From assembly GCA_916700875.1 (NCBI GenBank), contig CAKAKS010000039.1, positions 16,155,139-16,219,138 of the forward strand: a stretch of DNA of 64,000 nt. Reading direction: 5' to 3'. This DNA is from Sebastes aleutianus (lineage: Eukaryota > Chordata > Actinopteri > Perciformes > Sebastidae). How positions within the stretch are numbered: position 1 is the stretch's first letter; each line of letters starts with the position of its first letter. The notes below the pieces were generated by a model. That model saw nothing but the letters and a program-made list of their open reading frames with translations. It made no database searches and had not been told where the DNA came from. Of this stretch, positions 36,937 through 49,045 are shown piece by piece. Both the position numbers and the translations under genes were made by a program.

Positions 36937-37615
36937 TGACAATTTTTTATTTTATTTGATAATGTCTTTTATTCACAGCATACACAGGAACCAGGTAAGC
37001 AAACTCCCGGTACTGTTTTAGCTTACGGTTTGAAGCCTTGAAAGTCTTTCGGGGGGGTACGGGATCTCGACCCGGGTGGGCTGAACCGGAGTACTGGTAA
37101 GTCCGGAGGTAGCGTGAACCACACGTCTTTACCAAACAAATCAACAAGCGCCAGCAGGAAGTTAACACACAATGGCGAGTGTGGCAACACAAACAAAGTC
37201 AATAGTCCACAGTTATCCACAGGGTAGGAGAAAGGGAAACTCAAACTGCGGTACCGTCATTGGAAATGCACCACATAGCCCAGAGGAGCAGACAGAAACC
37301 AGGAACGCTGAGGCAGAACTCGCGGTCGGGGACAGAAGGCAGAGGTAACTTCGGGCTTACGACGATGCAGGTAAATCAGAGATAGGTGAGGTCTGCAACG
37401 GGAGATCAGTCTAAGGATGAGTGCTGGAGAGTCTTGCTTGGAGGCGAAGAACAATCTGGCAATGAGTGAGTGGAACGGGGAACCTTAAATACTGGCCTTA
37501 TTACTGATGAACTGCAGCTGTGAGCTCAGGTGTGCTGTTGGCTGGTGGGGTGAGGTGAGGGCGGAGTCATGGAAAAACACTGAGTGCAGGCATGAAGAGG
37601 AGCAGACTGTGACAA
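36937..37615 (-). mobile_element. Minus-strand retroposon-like insertion with AATAAA and A-rich tail
   Basis: Non-array, GC-rich sequence interrupts the array. The direct repeat TGACAA flanks it (36937-36942 and 37610-37615). Read on the minus strand, it begins CAGTCTGCTCCTC and contains a TATA-like 'gtatttaagg' at about 37490. It reaches AATAAA (complement of 36968-36973) and ends about 25 bases later in an A-rich tail next to the duplication. Signal, tail and duplication together fit reverse transcription of a polyadenylated RNA. An alternative is an LTR, since minus-strand TGTCACAG could be an LTR start. I recall similar text as a dispersed fish repeat. No frame has a known domain. Confidence 0.55.
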
Positions 37616-38223
37616 CATACTATACTAGGACTTTTTTTATGACTTTCTTCAACAAACTATAATATACATTTTTTAAATAACTTTTTTCAACATACTATAC
37701 TAATACTTTTTTAACATACCATACCATGATTATTTTATGATTTTTTTTTTACAAATTACTGTACTATGACTTTCTTTTAATTTTTTCGACATACTATACT
37801 ATGTCTTTTTTTATGACTTTTTTGACATATACTATGGCTTTTTTATGATGTTTTATGAAATACTTAACTATGACTTTCTTTAATGACATTTTTATGGCAC
37901 ACTTTACCAAAACCTTTTTTCTTTAATTTCTTATGTCATACTATACTAGGATTTTTCAAGACATTTTTCATGACATACTATACTATGACTTTTTAATTTA
38001 TATGCCATACGATATTAACACAATTTTAATAAAAAAAATTGAATCACATACTAAACTATTACTATTTATTGACATGTTTTATGGTAAACTATAGTATGAC
38101 TTTTTAATAACATTTTATACCTTACTATAGGCTACTAGGGTAGGATACTTTTTCAAAAACTTTATCTAATTTTTTATGGCATACTATAATATGACTTTAT
38201 TATGACAATTGTTATGACATACG

Positions 38224-38330
38224 TACAGTGGAAACAGCTTATAGTGATAATGGTTACAGTGATCAACCTATATGGATCAAAAAGCTTGGTAAAGAATCAT
38301 TCTTATAGAAAACTGACATTAAAAACTAAC
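38224..38330 (+). mobile_element. Partial pogo/Tigger-like MITE end
   Basis: After a TA (38224-38225) the sequence CAGTGGAAACAGCTTATAGTGAT, with further 'gttacagtgatcaacct', matches the style of pogo/Tigger terminal repeats in vertebrates, where insertion is at TA. I do not see the matching inverted end downstream, so this is a fragment or the far end has decayed. Its first base lies right at the end of the tandem array. Confidence 0.5.
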
Positions 38331-41300
38331 TTAACTATAAACTAATATTTTCTCATTTCTAACCAAGTGTTGAAAATGCATTTAAAACTCCTTCTTTTTG
38401 AAAGACTATTGCCAGAAGAGGATCATAAGTAGCTAACTGCAAAGCAGAACACAAACCACCAAAACAAGTGTCCACTACAATTTTACCAAAAGCTTACAGA
38501 GTGTTTCTCAGTATGTTAGTGGGTTCTGTGATCGCTACAGTCAAAGCCAGATGAATGAGTTTGCAGAGTTAGGTTTGATTTTGTAACCACAGACAGTATT
38601 CAACTGAATGGATATTAGTAAAAATGAATCAGGACACCCTGCAGATGATTCTACTGCCAGATTCTACCGCCAGGACATTTTCTGTGGGGAAACTCACAAC
38701 ATGTTGGTTGCAAAGATCATTTTAACACAACCCACTCACCAGACAGACCGCTGATATTGGACGATTTCTCAGATTACATTCCATGACAACATTTGTTCAC
38801 CGCCAGAGTTTTTCAGATTATCATTCCTGTAATATCTGCTCATGAAAATTACAGTATGGTTCACGTTTGGTTAGGTTTAGGCAGCTAAAGCTACTTGGTA
38901 TATGGAAATACATTGGTCTTGGAAAATAAACTCTATGGTTAAGGTTCGGCAACATAAACACAAAGTTATGGTTATCATTTAAACCCTTTTTTTCCCTCAT
39001 AATCCCACATTTGGACCATGGGGTTTTAAATGCAGTATCATCATTGTTTACATGAACTTAATATACTCTGGATTCAAATGAGATTAGCAGTCTCATATTG
39101 CTATCATTCATCTGTTCTTTCCTTCATCTTTTGGGGGATTTTATATTTTAAGCATTATTGGTTATGAAAATAGATATAAATCCTACCGCTGCTGCCTGTA
39201 GACTGCTACTGTATATAAATAAAATGTTGCAAAATTTGCCATATAAACCTAAAACACTTTAGCAACAGTTTCTATGTTGTATATCACTACAATAAAAAAC
39301 TTGATATATCATTTTGGCAGTTGTATTTAGCAAAGTTTCTTTATTTTTAAGCTCTGTTGTTTCATTAATGTTCATGTAAAAGCCAGTCACTGGAAAGCAG
39401 GTACAGTAGGTAATCCCCATCCCTTTAAAAAGCCTCAGGTGTTCCTCCTTGCAGATACAGTACGAGTTGGTAGAATATGATACATGACTCCCTGTATGCA
39501 TGTGTAAAGATTCAATAATACTTTAACCATGGCTTTCTCTCTCTGTCAACTTGAGCAAGGGAAATATCATTAGGGCCGGGTTTGCCAGAGATAAATTTTG
39601 CTATCTTGGGATGTTACAGACCATTAACATCAAGCAAAGACGTATCACTTTTCCAGGACTGAGTATTGTATGTGAAAGGCTACACGCACCTCAGTGGATC
39701 CCAGTGGATATTAAGCTAACAGTTCTGGATTCCAGTGGGCATCTTAGCAAAGAGATCCTCTTTATTACACTATAAGTCAATGGCACAAATATGATCTGGG
39801 TGATGTGGAGCTTTATAGGAGGACTCAACCCAGCAGCTTTGTAAGGAAGGGGTGCAGCTTGTCTACACTGCTTGTAATTTGCAGATTCTTTACACTGTAT
39901 TGTGCACGCTGACAGGTTTGTGATTTGTTTGCACTTCATGGGTGTCTAATTGATTAAGATTAAAGGAGGACGGTTTGTCTGGCTGTTGAAGAAAATTCCT
40001 GTCTGATTTGTATTTGCCATGCCCCTCCTTTTTAAGTGCAAGTAGACCCTCTAACTACACACCTAACATGAGCCAACACAGGCCACATGCTGGTCCGCAT
40101 GCTGGTTCACATGCACCGCATGACACAGCAGCTGAATGAAGCCATCACTTACTCACTGAGCAACTGGGCTTGTGGCGTTGCTGTCTGTTGCAGGGAGCTT
40201 CACCATTTCCGTATACACTCAATAACCGCTATTGAACATATTCTGCGTTATTTATAAAATGGAATTAAATACAAAAAAAATCTTTATGCATGGAATGTTT
40301 TATATTCATCCTTACGATAATTCCTGTATTTAAAAGGAAATCCAATGAGAAGCAGAGTTAAATATTCTTTAGGTGGTACGTCGAAATTAAATGACATACC
40401 TGCTTTATTTTAATCATTTAAAAGTAATTGTATTTCTTGACAGTATTCACATTTGTAGTTAGGACTCTGTGATGTAATTATAATTGAATGGAAAAAAAAA
40501 TCCATGAAATTGTTACTTGTTTTAATTAAACCATAAATTTGAAACGTAGAAATTAAATGGGTTGAATAACAAAGGAAAATATCATGTCAAAGTCAGAGAA
40601 GTGGGTTTATTTCCCGCTGCAAGCTGAAGCTAAACTACAAAGTACAAGAACTGAATCCTGTCCTACTTCACTTGCTTTGATAGTGGACCACCATGTCATA
40701 AATAATGTATTAAAGGATTTACACTGCAGAGAAAGAGAGAGCTGCTTTCAGAAGAATGAAAGTTCCTTTACTAGTGCATGAAAAAAACATGTTAACTCTT
40801 TGCAGTCCAGACCCAATCTGAGTTATAAAAGACTTCATATATTTTCTTTTGTATTGTCCAGGTTAAGAGAGTGTTTGGTTTCCTTTTTACAGTTTGTGGT
40901 AGCTTATTTTTTCTGCCAAAAGGTGTTTGAGGCCTACTGGGACCACTTAAAAGTTTATGCAGAGCACTAGCCAAGTTGGACAAAAAAGCCTTGAAGTATA
41001 CACACACTGGCCCCTTTCTCAGAACCTCTCAGCTCTGGCTAGGGGGAGTGTTGTTGGTTTATGAGAGGGAAAATAGCCCCAGCCTTCTGCAAAAGTGAAA
41101 TGGGATTAAGGCCTTTGTTCGGCCCACAATGGTGAGGGGAATTAGCAATAGTTGTAGGCACTTAGAAGAGCTCTCACACAGAAGCTTATCCCAGATTTTG
41201 CACAATAATCATTTGAATATCAACAGTGTTTTGCAACTACAGCGCTAATGTATAAACCTCTCTCTTTTAGATATCGAAATCCCCAAAAGGATTTTTTTTT

Positions 41301-44300
41301 TTACCAATGGCCACATCACAAATATTCACGCTCTTTATGAAGAATCATATTTTTGAGAATCATTGCGCTTTGTGTTGCAGTAAACCACATGGCATTTTAA
41401 AGGTGATGTTTGGGACAGAAGTTTTTGACATTTAGTTAGTTGTGATGCAAGCTTCCAATATTTGTTTATTGACTAAAAATGTAGTTAAATCACATATGTG
41501 ATTAAACATTTAAAGGACTACATCGTGTATGCACTAGATCTAATGTTAAACCAAATATGACTGATGTCCATTTTACGATATTTCCTCATTACTTCCAATT
41601 TACTGCAATATTTCTTACAAATGTCCAGCATTACTGCCCTATTTTTGCAACATTTAATAGAAAAAGTCAATATAATTTTCACTATCATGTACATTTTATT
41701 GTGAACTTTCCATTTATTGACCTTATTGCTGACTTTCTACTCAAAACGACAAAAATATACAACTTTAGAATGAGATTAAATGTCTAATCATAATGAAAAA
41801 GCAAAAACTCAGGAGTGCAACATCATGTATAAATTGAAGTGTAGGTTGTATGACAAAAACTTTAATTTATGTCCACACTACTTTTCCTGCTTCCGTACGA
41901 GCTTTATATAAAATAGTGTTTTGGTCGTATTAGTATAGAAACGCAGGATCACATACTCTGACTGCAGACTTATCTGGGATCAGACGGATCCACTGACAAG
42001 CATAACTCTCACAGAGGAGGAATAATTCAGAGCTTCTGCCTCAGTTGAGTCTCACAAGACTGGCCTCAAGAAGTGTGATGGCCTCAGCATTTTTGCCCAC
42101 ACAGTGAAAACGTATTGTCCAAATCACAAAACATTGAGTGAGATCAGCAGACTTGTCAAGAGGCCCTGGCTTGAATATGAATGATGAGAGAAGAGCAGGG
42201 TGGTCCTAGTGCTGTTTTGGTGTTAGGCAGGTGAAAATAAGCTCAACTGTCCCCGCCAGCTGCCCATCGCTAAATCAGAAATAGGAGAGCAGAGAGTTTA
42301 CCAAATTTAAAAAAAAAAGAGCTGTTAAGCACTTTCATGTAAATTAACACCAGAAACGCACCGAAATCATCTGCAGACATTGGTGTAATTGTCAAAATGT
42401 ATTGAATTACTGGCACGATTACAATATTTCAAGCCCCCACCATGTAATCATAACGCCATCTTACTCAAATGTCACACTTTAGGTAAGTACTCGTACCGAA
42501 ATGAGAAGAGAGGCTGAAGGTGGTTTTCCAAAGTGAAGCCACGCATGCATTTTCTGTCAAAACGGAGAAATTAAGACATAACACCTCCCCTTCTTTCCTG
42601 TCTTTAACACATGCACGCGCGCTAGTTCAATTCACTCGAGTGTCTGCATAGTTTCTGCATTCAACTGGATACAATGATGCACAAGATGAATAAAGTTATC
42701 TCTGCAGCTGAATGGGATGTTGCTGGTGGGAGGGAACAGGGAGGTTCCCTATACGCCTGAGCTGAAAGGAGCTCAGCTTTAAGGGCCAGTGCTGCAAGGG
42801 TCAGGGCCCAGCTGCTTTTAGGGGTGAAAGGGACACCAGCGGGCTGGACTGACTCAGGGAACCTAACAAAACCAATCGTGTCAAATAAAGACATCCCAGA
42901 TTGGACATTGACAGATCCCTTCCCGAAGTTGCTGAACACACTTCACACATTCAAACTTTGCTCTGATTTGTATCATGTGTCACAGTCGGAGTCCCATTTC
43001 ACTTGTTAAGAGTGTAATATATAAATATAATTTTTGTTTTTTTTGTTTTGTTTTGCTTAATTTGGTTTTGGGGGTCTGAAATCAACATTTCTAAACAGGT
43101 AGGATATATTTTTTAATAATTTCTTGGTGCCAGGATTTTATACTGAAATTGAAAGTAATACTCAGATAGTCATTTTCATAATAAGGAAACCTCAAAACCA
43201 ACTTTTTGTTATTTGTAAGTCACTTTCACTCTTTTTTTAAAGTCTATATAACAGGACAGTTTTTTTATCTCAGATTTAGACCATTATTATCAGATGGTTA
43301 TGATGGATCTTCTTAATATTGGACATTGTGTTTAAGTGTGTTCACAAAACCACTGCTCTAAAAGTGGTTTGTTGATAGGTTTTACTTACTTTGCTATTGC
43401 TGTGTTGGTGGTGCTTCTATTTGAAAAAAAGGAGAAAAGATATTAGGCCTTCCCTCATTTCAAATGGTGCAGAAATTCACTAAGTTTGAATTTGTGGGGG
43501 GTAAGTAGGATAATAATCAGGCCACATTATAAGGAATTGGTGGTTCATTTTCCCTGTCAGCAGCAGCAGAGCTTTGCCCAAAGATGTGCCGACCTGTGCA
43601 GATGGGGTTCAAAGCCAATTTCCATGTTAAAAACTCCACACGGCTCAGAAATCCTTCCAACTGACTCTCTTGTTGATCAGAGTATGTGACAAGCCTGTCT
43701 TTTAAAACACGTCTGCTCGTGTAAGTAGATGGAAGTGTTCAAATGTACAACAAACAGTCTGTCCAGGTTTGAGTGTAGTAATAGTGTTGTTTTCATGCAT
43801 AGCCAGAGGCAATGACATAAAGACAAAAGATAGCTCTGGACTGTGCTGTCAAAATAGAAAATATGGCCCATTATATGTGTCATACAGTAATTACACAAAC
43901 TGTAAAAAAAAAGTAGTCCTTTCCATTATTTTTTTTATTTTTTTTAGTTTTACTCTCCCTTTCATCAAATGCGTGTCAAGTGTCGTTACAAAGCTTTAAT
44001 TCTTGCCAGAAAATCAGTTCAACCATTCATCATCAGCTCACATTTAAATTTTCCTTCAGGCTGTTTTTTTTTTTTTTTTTCTGCCTATGTGCCGAGTTTA
44101 TTCAGAGACAGAAAATCTGTGAGAAGAATAAAGAGATCACCGGGATGGCGGGAATTTGTTTGATGAGTTATGAGATGAACCTTTTTTTTTTTAAAAAAAG
44201 GAGAAAAATACATCTGCCAAGTATCATCCTCTGTGTCCCGAGGACCGCAGTGGTTTACGTCACTCTTTAGCTGTCGACTGCTGCCTGAATGCTGTGTGTT

Positions 44301-47300
44301 TGCACGCATGCACGGACACATTGCTTGTAGTGTGCAAGGGAGGGACAGTTTTACTCGTAAGTTCTGCACATAATTACCCAGAATTCTTTTTTTTTTTTAG
44401 TAAAGCCATCTATCTTAATTGCAATCACATATACTTCAAGAAGAGAGGCAACCGGAGAACAGTCTCATTTTTTAGACTTTGTTCTTTGTTCACTGTTATC
44501 ACACGACTCTGTGTAATGGTGTCGCTGCTATAAGCTGCTAGCCTGCTCCACTGTGCTGGATATATTATATCCATTGAAATGCCTGCTGGCTGCAGAGCAT
44601 TAAGTATGGTGAAAACACAATCTTGGTGGGGTCTGTACGACTAACAATAGATAGAGGCATGATGACTTATTAAACACAGCCAACCGGCAGCATGGCTTTT
44701 CTCATTACCTTTTCAATTCCCAGCCTATAAAGCCTATGGGTCTGGTGACAAAACTCTTGCCATGTAATTCTCTCTCCGGCTGCTTTCATCAGCCGATTTC
44801 GTGGAGAAATATGAAGCTGATTTTATCGTACTCTATAAATTCACAAAAGGCCCTCAAGTTGCCCCCATGGAAGACATACCTCATCTCAGCGATGTGCCAC
44901 CACTATTGCTGATCCCAAGCATTTGATAACAGTACCTCTCCTTTTTTTAATGATTTGACAGGCGTCAGACATGAACCCTATAGACACAGCATTTTTAATA
45001 CACCTTTCTTTGCTTGTTTACACCAACCTCCTCAGATGAAAAGAACATATCTATCATCTCTTTCTCTCTCAATAAGTGATATATATTAAAACCTACAGCA
45101 GCTTTCCGATTAAATCAATTGTGCACCGTTGCTGCAGACAGAAAAAAGGACATTTTAATCCTATAGCTCCAAGTAGATTTATTTTTATAGAGATTTTTTT
45201 TTTTTTTAAATCTCTGTTTCATTGCCTCAACACACACATACAGTATAAATCTCATCCAGAGTGCTCCAAAAGTCTTTGTTCAGGCAGAAAATGCTTCATT
45301 AATACACAAAACAGGTAAATAATAATAATAACTCACAGCCGTCAAGTCACTTGCGAATAACAAAATGACACATTACACAAACTACAAATTAGTTATTGAG
45401 GGAACTAGAAGAAAATAAGCAGTAATAAGACAGTTGCTGTCATATATTGTTATATTTTATGTGTTTGAATTTGCTTCTGTTTTACCCAGTTGTGTTCACT
45501 CCCCTCTCATCTAATTCTCTCATGTGGTTTCTGGCACATTTGCGGTATCCTGGCGTACAGCAGGGATTGTTTCCTTTGAAATGTTTTGACTATGGTGTCA
45601 TTTTAAAAAACTTTCATCATGCATGGGTACCTAATCAATTGAAATTCAGCTGCCTTAGCCCCAAGCTTGGGTGTAACTTAGACCAGCTTTCATCAGCTCA
45701 GCCCTTTTAAAAATAGAAATCCTGCTATGATGAAATTTTCAGTTTGAAATGGATATTCAGCTCCTTCCACTGTGTTGTATTTAAAGTGAGAGCGCTGTAA
45801 ACAAAACTTTTTATACAGTTTTTATTTGCACAATTTACATGATTAGCACCATGAGGATTGGATTATTATGTTAAAATTAGTAATTTATAATATTTCTGTA
45901 TATAAACATGAATGCTCCATGTGTCAGTTAGCAGTTTACAAGGTCTGGTTGTGATCAGTGCATCTTGGGGCAACATCCCCCCCTCAGTCCTAATTAGATT
46001 TCCTACATTATAATGTTTGATAATGCCTCAAGGTTTGGTCCCTTCTATCAAAACATTTCTGCAAATATTCCCTCCTGTTAACTCTTTGTGGGCCCGCGTT
46101 ACGTAATTATTTCATATTTGCTATCTTCACCTCCATAGGGGGAAATATTATCTGCAATAATCATTGTCATCATCATGATTCTCTTCGTGGTCTGTTGGCT
46201 CCAAATAAGTAATTTAGTTGTAAAGCAGCTTCATTTATTTTGCCTATTCATTTTTCTTCCTATCATATATCTAAATACAAATCTTCATTTTATAACTGAC
46301 AGCTTATTACCTCTGAGCACATGCTGATAAATTTAATTCCAATGAGTTAGCTTCCATTTTCGGATCCCATTATCCACTAATGTGGCAGCAGCGTGTGGGA
46401 GGAGGAAACTTACAGGACAAGAACTCAGGAAATAAAATGTATGTCTTTACACATAAATATAAATGATTTTAGATGGGTATTTATATTATTATTATTATCA
46501 TTATTATTGTTATTATTTTTATTATGTTTATGTGTTATATTTAACATGTATTTGTCATTTATTAAGAAGATTAACGTAATCCATTCTGGATTTATTTTAT
46601 TATTTGGGAACAAAAAAAATTATTTTAATTTGAGAACATTTATTTTAAAATTGTACAGGTTTTAAACACCAAAATTTGTGAATTATAAATTTATTGGATT
46701 ATTTTTCACTGACTTTTTTTTATGGAAAGGGAAATTGAAGTTTTTTTTTAAACCAAATTGCAGCAGAGTAGTCCCCAAATAAAGCAGAAGTGTGAGTGTG
46801 TGAAGTGAGACTTTTAGTGCTGAGAGTGTTTTTTGGTTTGCATTTCAGTCCATTCAAAAACTAGGTCCCTTTATAAACATATATCTTCTAAGAGAGCAGC
46901 ATTATGCCACAGTTGGGTCTATTTTGGCGAAGTAAGGAAGTAAGTAAACAATTATTATTAGCTTTGATGTTGGCCCTGAATAGCACTCAATTAACAATGT
47001 GGCTAATGAGCCCATTAAGGATGAAAGTGTTCTCAACAGGTATGAGAGGATACTGCTGTTTTTGGAGTCTCAGTTCTCAGCGTTGAATGCAGCATGAATA
47101 ACGGTGCTCTTTCTCAATCGCTTCAAAGGCCAAACCTCTACAGCCCAGAGAGCAGAGTTAAATAAAGGTTTGCTTGCAATTGAAAATAAAAATATAGATG
47201 GATAAATATTTTATGCATAACAAAACAGCAACAAAAATCCTGTAAAAGTAGCAGAACATTAAGTCATGTTAATATTGTGAATAAATAAATCTATTTTGCT

Positions 47301-48904
47301 GAAAATTAAATCTTCTTTAAAATGCCTCATACAACATGAGAAAGCCCCAAAAATAAATGTGTGTGTTTTTAAAATTTGAACTAATTTTGCTTTAATTACA
47401 TTTTAGTTAAAGCAAATATAAGCTTGCCTCAGTCTAATAGTAATTACTCTGCAGTACAAACAGGGCTTGTCTGTTGCAAAGAAAGAAAACTGAAAGAAAG
47501 ACAGACTGGGAGGCTTTCTGCAGCCCCAGCGTTTCCTCTGAAGGACTTCCCACTGAAACGCACTGAAAGCCTCGCGCGTGGATTATTTCCACATTATTTG
47601 CTGCTGGATTCCAAAAGTTCTTGTTAACTAGCAACAACAATTCTTTTATACTGACCATCTTCATTATTTTATATGCAGGAATTTTTTTCTTTCAATCTCA
47701 TTTTACAAAACAAAATGAAAATTAAATAAAAAATATGTTAGAAATAATCATTTCCCATCTTCAACAGCAAAAATGTGACCTTAAAAAAAATTATCTTCCA
47801 TGTTGTGGCAACACCGTGACATGTTATTTAACATAAGCATGATGAGGGTCAAATCTTTTTATTCTCTGCTGTCAAGCAATAAATGAACTCCTTCTGCTAA
47901 ATATTTAAATCTGCTTTTATTAATGTGCAGGTGGAAATTATTTCTAAAAGAAAAAGAACCAAACAAACACTGCAGAAAAAGGGCAAAAATTGTATTTAAA
48001 AAACAGTCAATGTGCACCAAAAAAATGACAATAAGTAAAGCAAATGATATAACAGTGTGTTGAATGAATTTATCTATTTGTAAAACCTGCTTGTCTGCAG
48101 AAGTTTCAGAATGTTATCAGTAGTTTCAGCTCAAGAATAGCTTGAGGTGTTTTGAGTGTAAATCCGTCTAAAGCTGCCAGCACTGACATACACAGCATAT
48201 GCTAAATACAGATAAGAGTATTTTTAATAGATCTGCAAAAAGTCTCCCCACATAGCTCAATGGATGTGCTTTGAATGTAGTTGATAAGTTGGCTTAAGCT
48301 GAATGCTGTATCCCAGCGCAACATTGTGCTACTGGGTGAGCCCATCACAAACTAGCCTTCCAGTAAAGACCACTTCCAGGGGAGGGATTATAGAAAAGCC
48401 TTCGAGATCAGCTTCATGTCTTACTAGAGTTTCTGATTATAAATAGTGCTATGTTACAGGAAAATAGGCATTGCCAAGGATCATATGGAAAAAAATATCT
48501 TTAAGCCATTTATTTACCTACAATGTCAAAATAAAAGGAAGGAGCGGTGTGAGGAACATTTTTCTAAATTTCCTTAAAAATCATTTTATTATCTTTAATT
48601 AAAAAAGTTTCTGTAGTTTTGATTGTTTACAATATGTTTTTCTTTATTTAAATTAATTTATAAAGCACCAAAATAAATAATTTTTATTGGAAAAATTGCA
48701 GCATAAAAGACAGAAATAAGTCCCATATTAACGCCATTACACTCAGATAGTTACTATGTGGTCAAACTCCAGTGTATTAATTTATGTCTGCACTCCAAGT
48801 CGGCTGAACTCAGGTCACGCACTTTGCCTCTTATTATTTTAAATGTGAGGAGGGAATTCTGCTCTTTAAAACAATTTGTCTCTTCAAATCCAGAGTTAAA
48901 CTCC

Positions 48905-48905
<1 letters not shown>
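38331..48905. other. Long AT-rich noncoding stretch
   Basis: About 10.5 kb with no gene or firm mobile element. A short piece at about 38865-38990 ('gttaggtttaggcagctaaagc...ggttaaggttcggcaac') resembles decayed fish LINE-type sequence, but only weakly. Positions 39540-39760, 41930-42260, 42700-43010, 44560-44900 and 46900-47100 are more balanced in composition and could hold regulatory elements. The rest is AT-rich with homopolymer runs (for instance poly-T at about 44067-44080, 44180-44190 and 45197-45208). Frames up to 96 codons show no domain. Confidence 0.5.
46484..46524. repeat. (ATT)n-like microsatellite
   Basis: An imperfect ATT trinucleotide tract of about 40 bases with CATT, GTT and TTTTATT interruptions. 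Confidence 0.85.
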
Positions 48906-48937
<32 letters not shown>

Positions 48938-48946
48938 TATAGATAT

Positions 48947-49021
<75 letters not shown>

Positions 49022-49045
49022 TACAGATAGATAGATAGATAGATA
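48906..49045. repeat. (TAGA)n tetranucleotide microsatellite, about 140 bp
   Basis: A long run of GATA/TAGA units, interrupted by 'tatatagatata' near 48937-48951 and by 'tatacaga' at 49019-49026. The interruptions divide it into blocks. Translation gives Tyr-Leu-Ser-Ile repeats and is not a gene. Confidence 0.97.

Larger units (their letters stand above)
30213..38222. repeat. Degenerate minisatellite/satellite array, about 8 kb
   Basis: The whole stretch is built of copies of a 19-base core, CGACATACTATACTATGAC, separated by runs of about 5-9 T. The basic period is therefore about 24-27 bp, and longer spacers of the form T-run, AAAGC or TAC, T-run occur in many units. The core contains CATACTATACTATG, which is self-complementary at 12 of 14 positions. 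Copies are diverged, most of all towards 37620-38220, while a few neighbouring copies are near identical. Plus-strand polarity holds except at 35.2-35.6 kb. Open frames within it encode repeats of FDILYYDFF and are not genes. The array is interrupted by three insertions, listed separately. The true length may differ from the assembly. Confidence 0.95.

Noticed and set aside
30213..38222. Array considered as a CRISPR locus
   Set aside because: Units are degenerate, spacers are T-runs rather than unique sequence, no cas genes are present, and the context is vertebrate.
38865..38990. Possible LINE-derived fragment ('gttaggtttaggcag...')
   Set aside because: Similarity to remembered fish repeats is weak and short, so it is mentioned only within the region entry.
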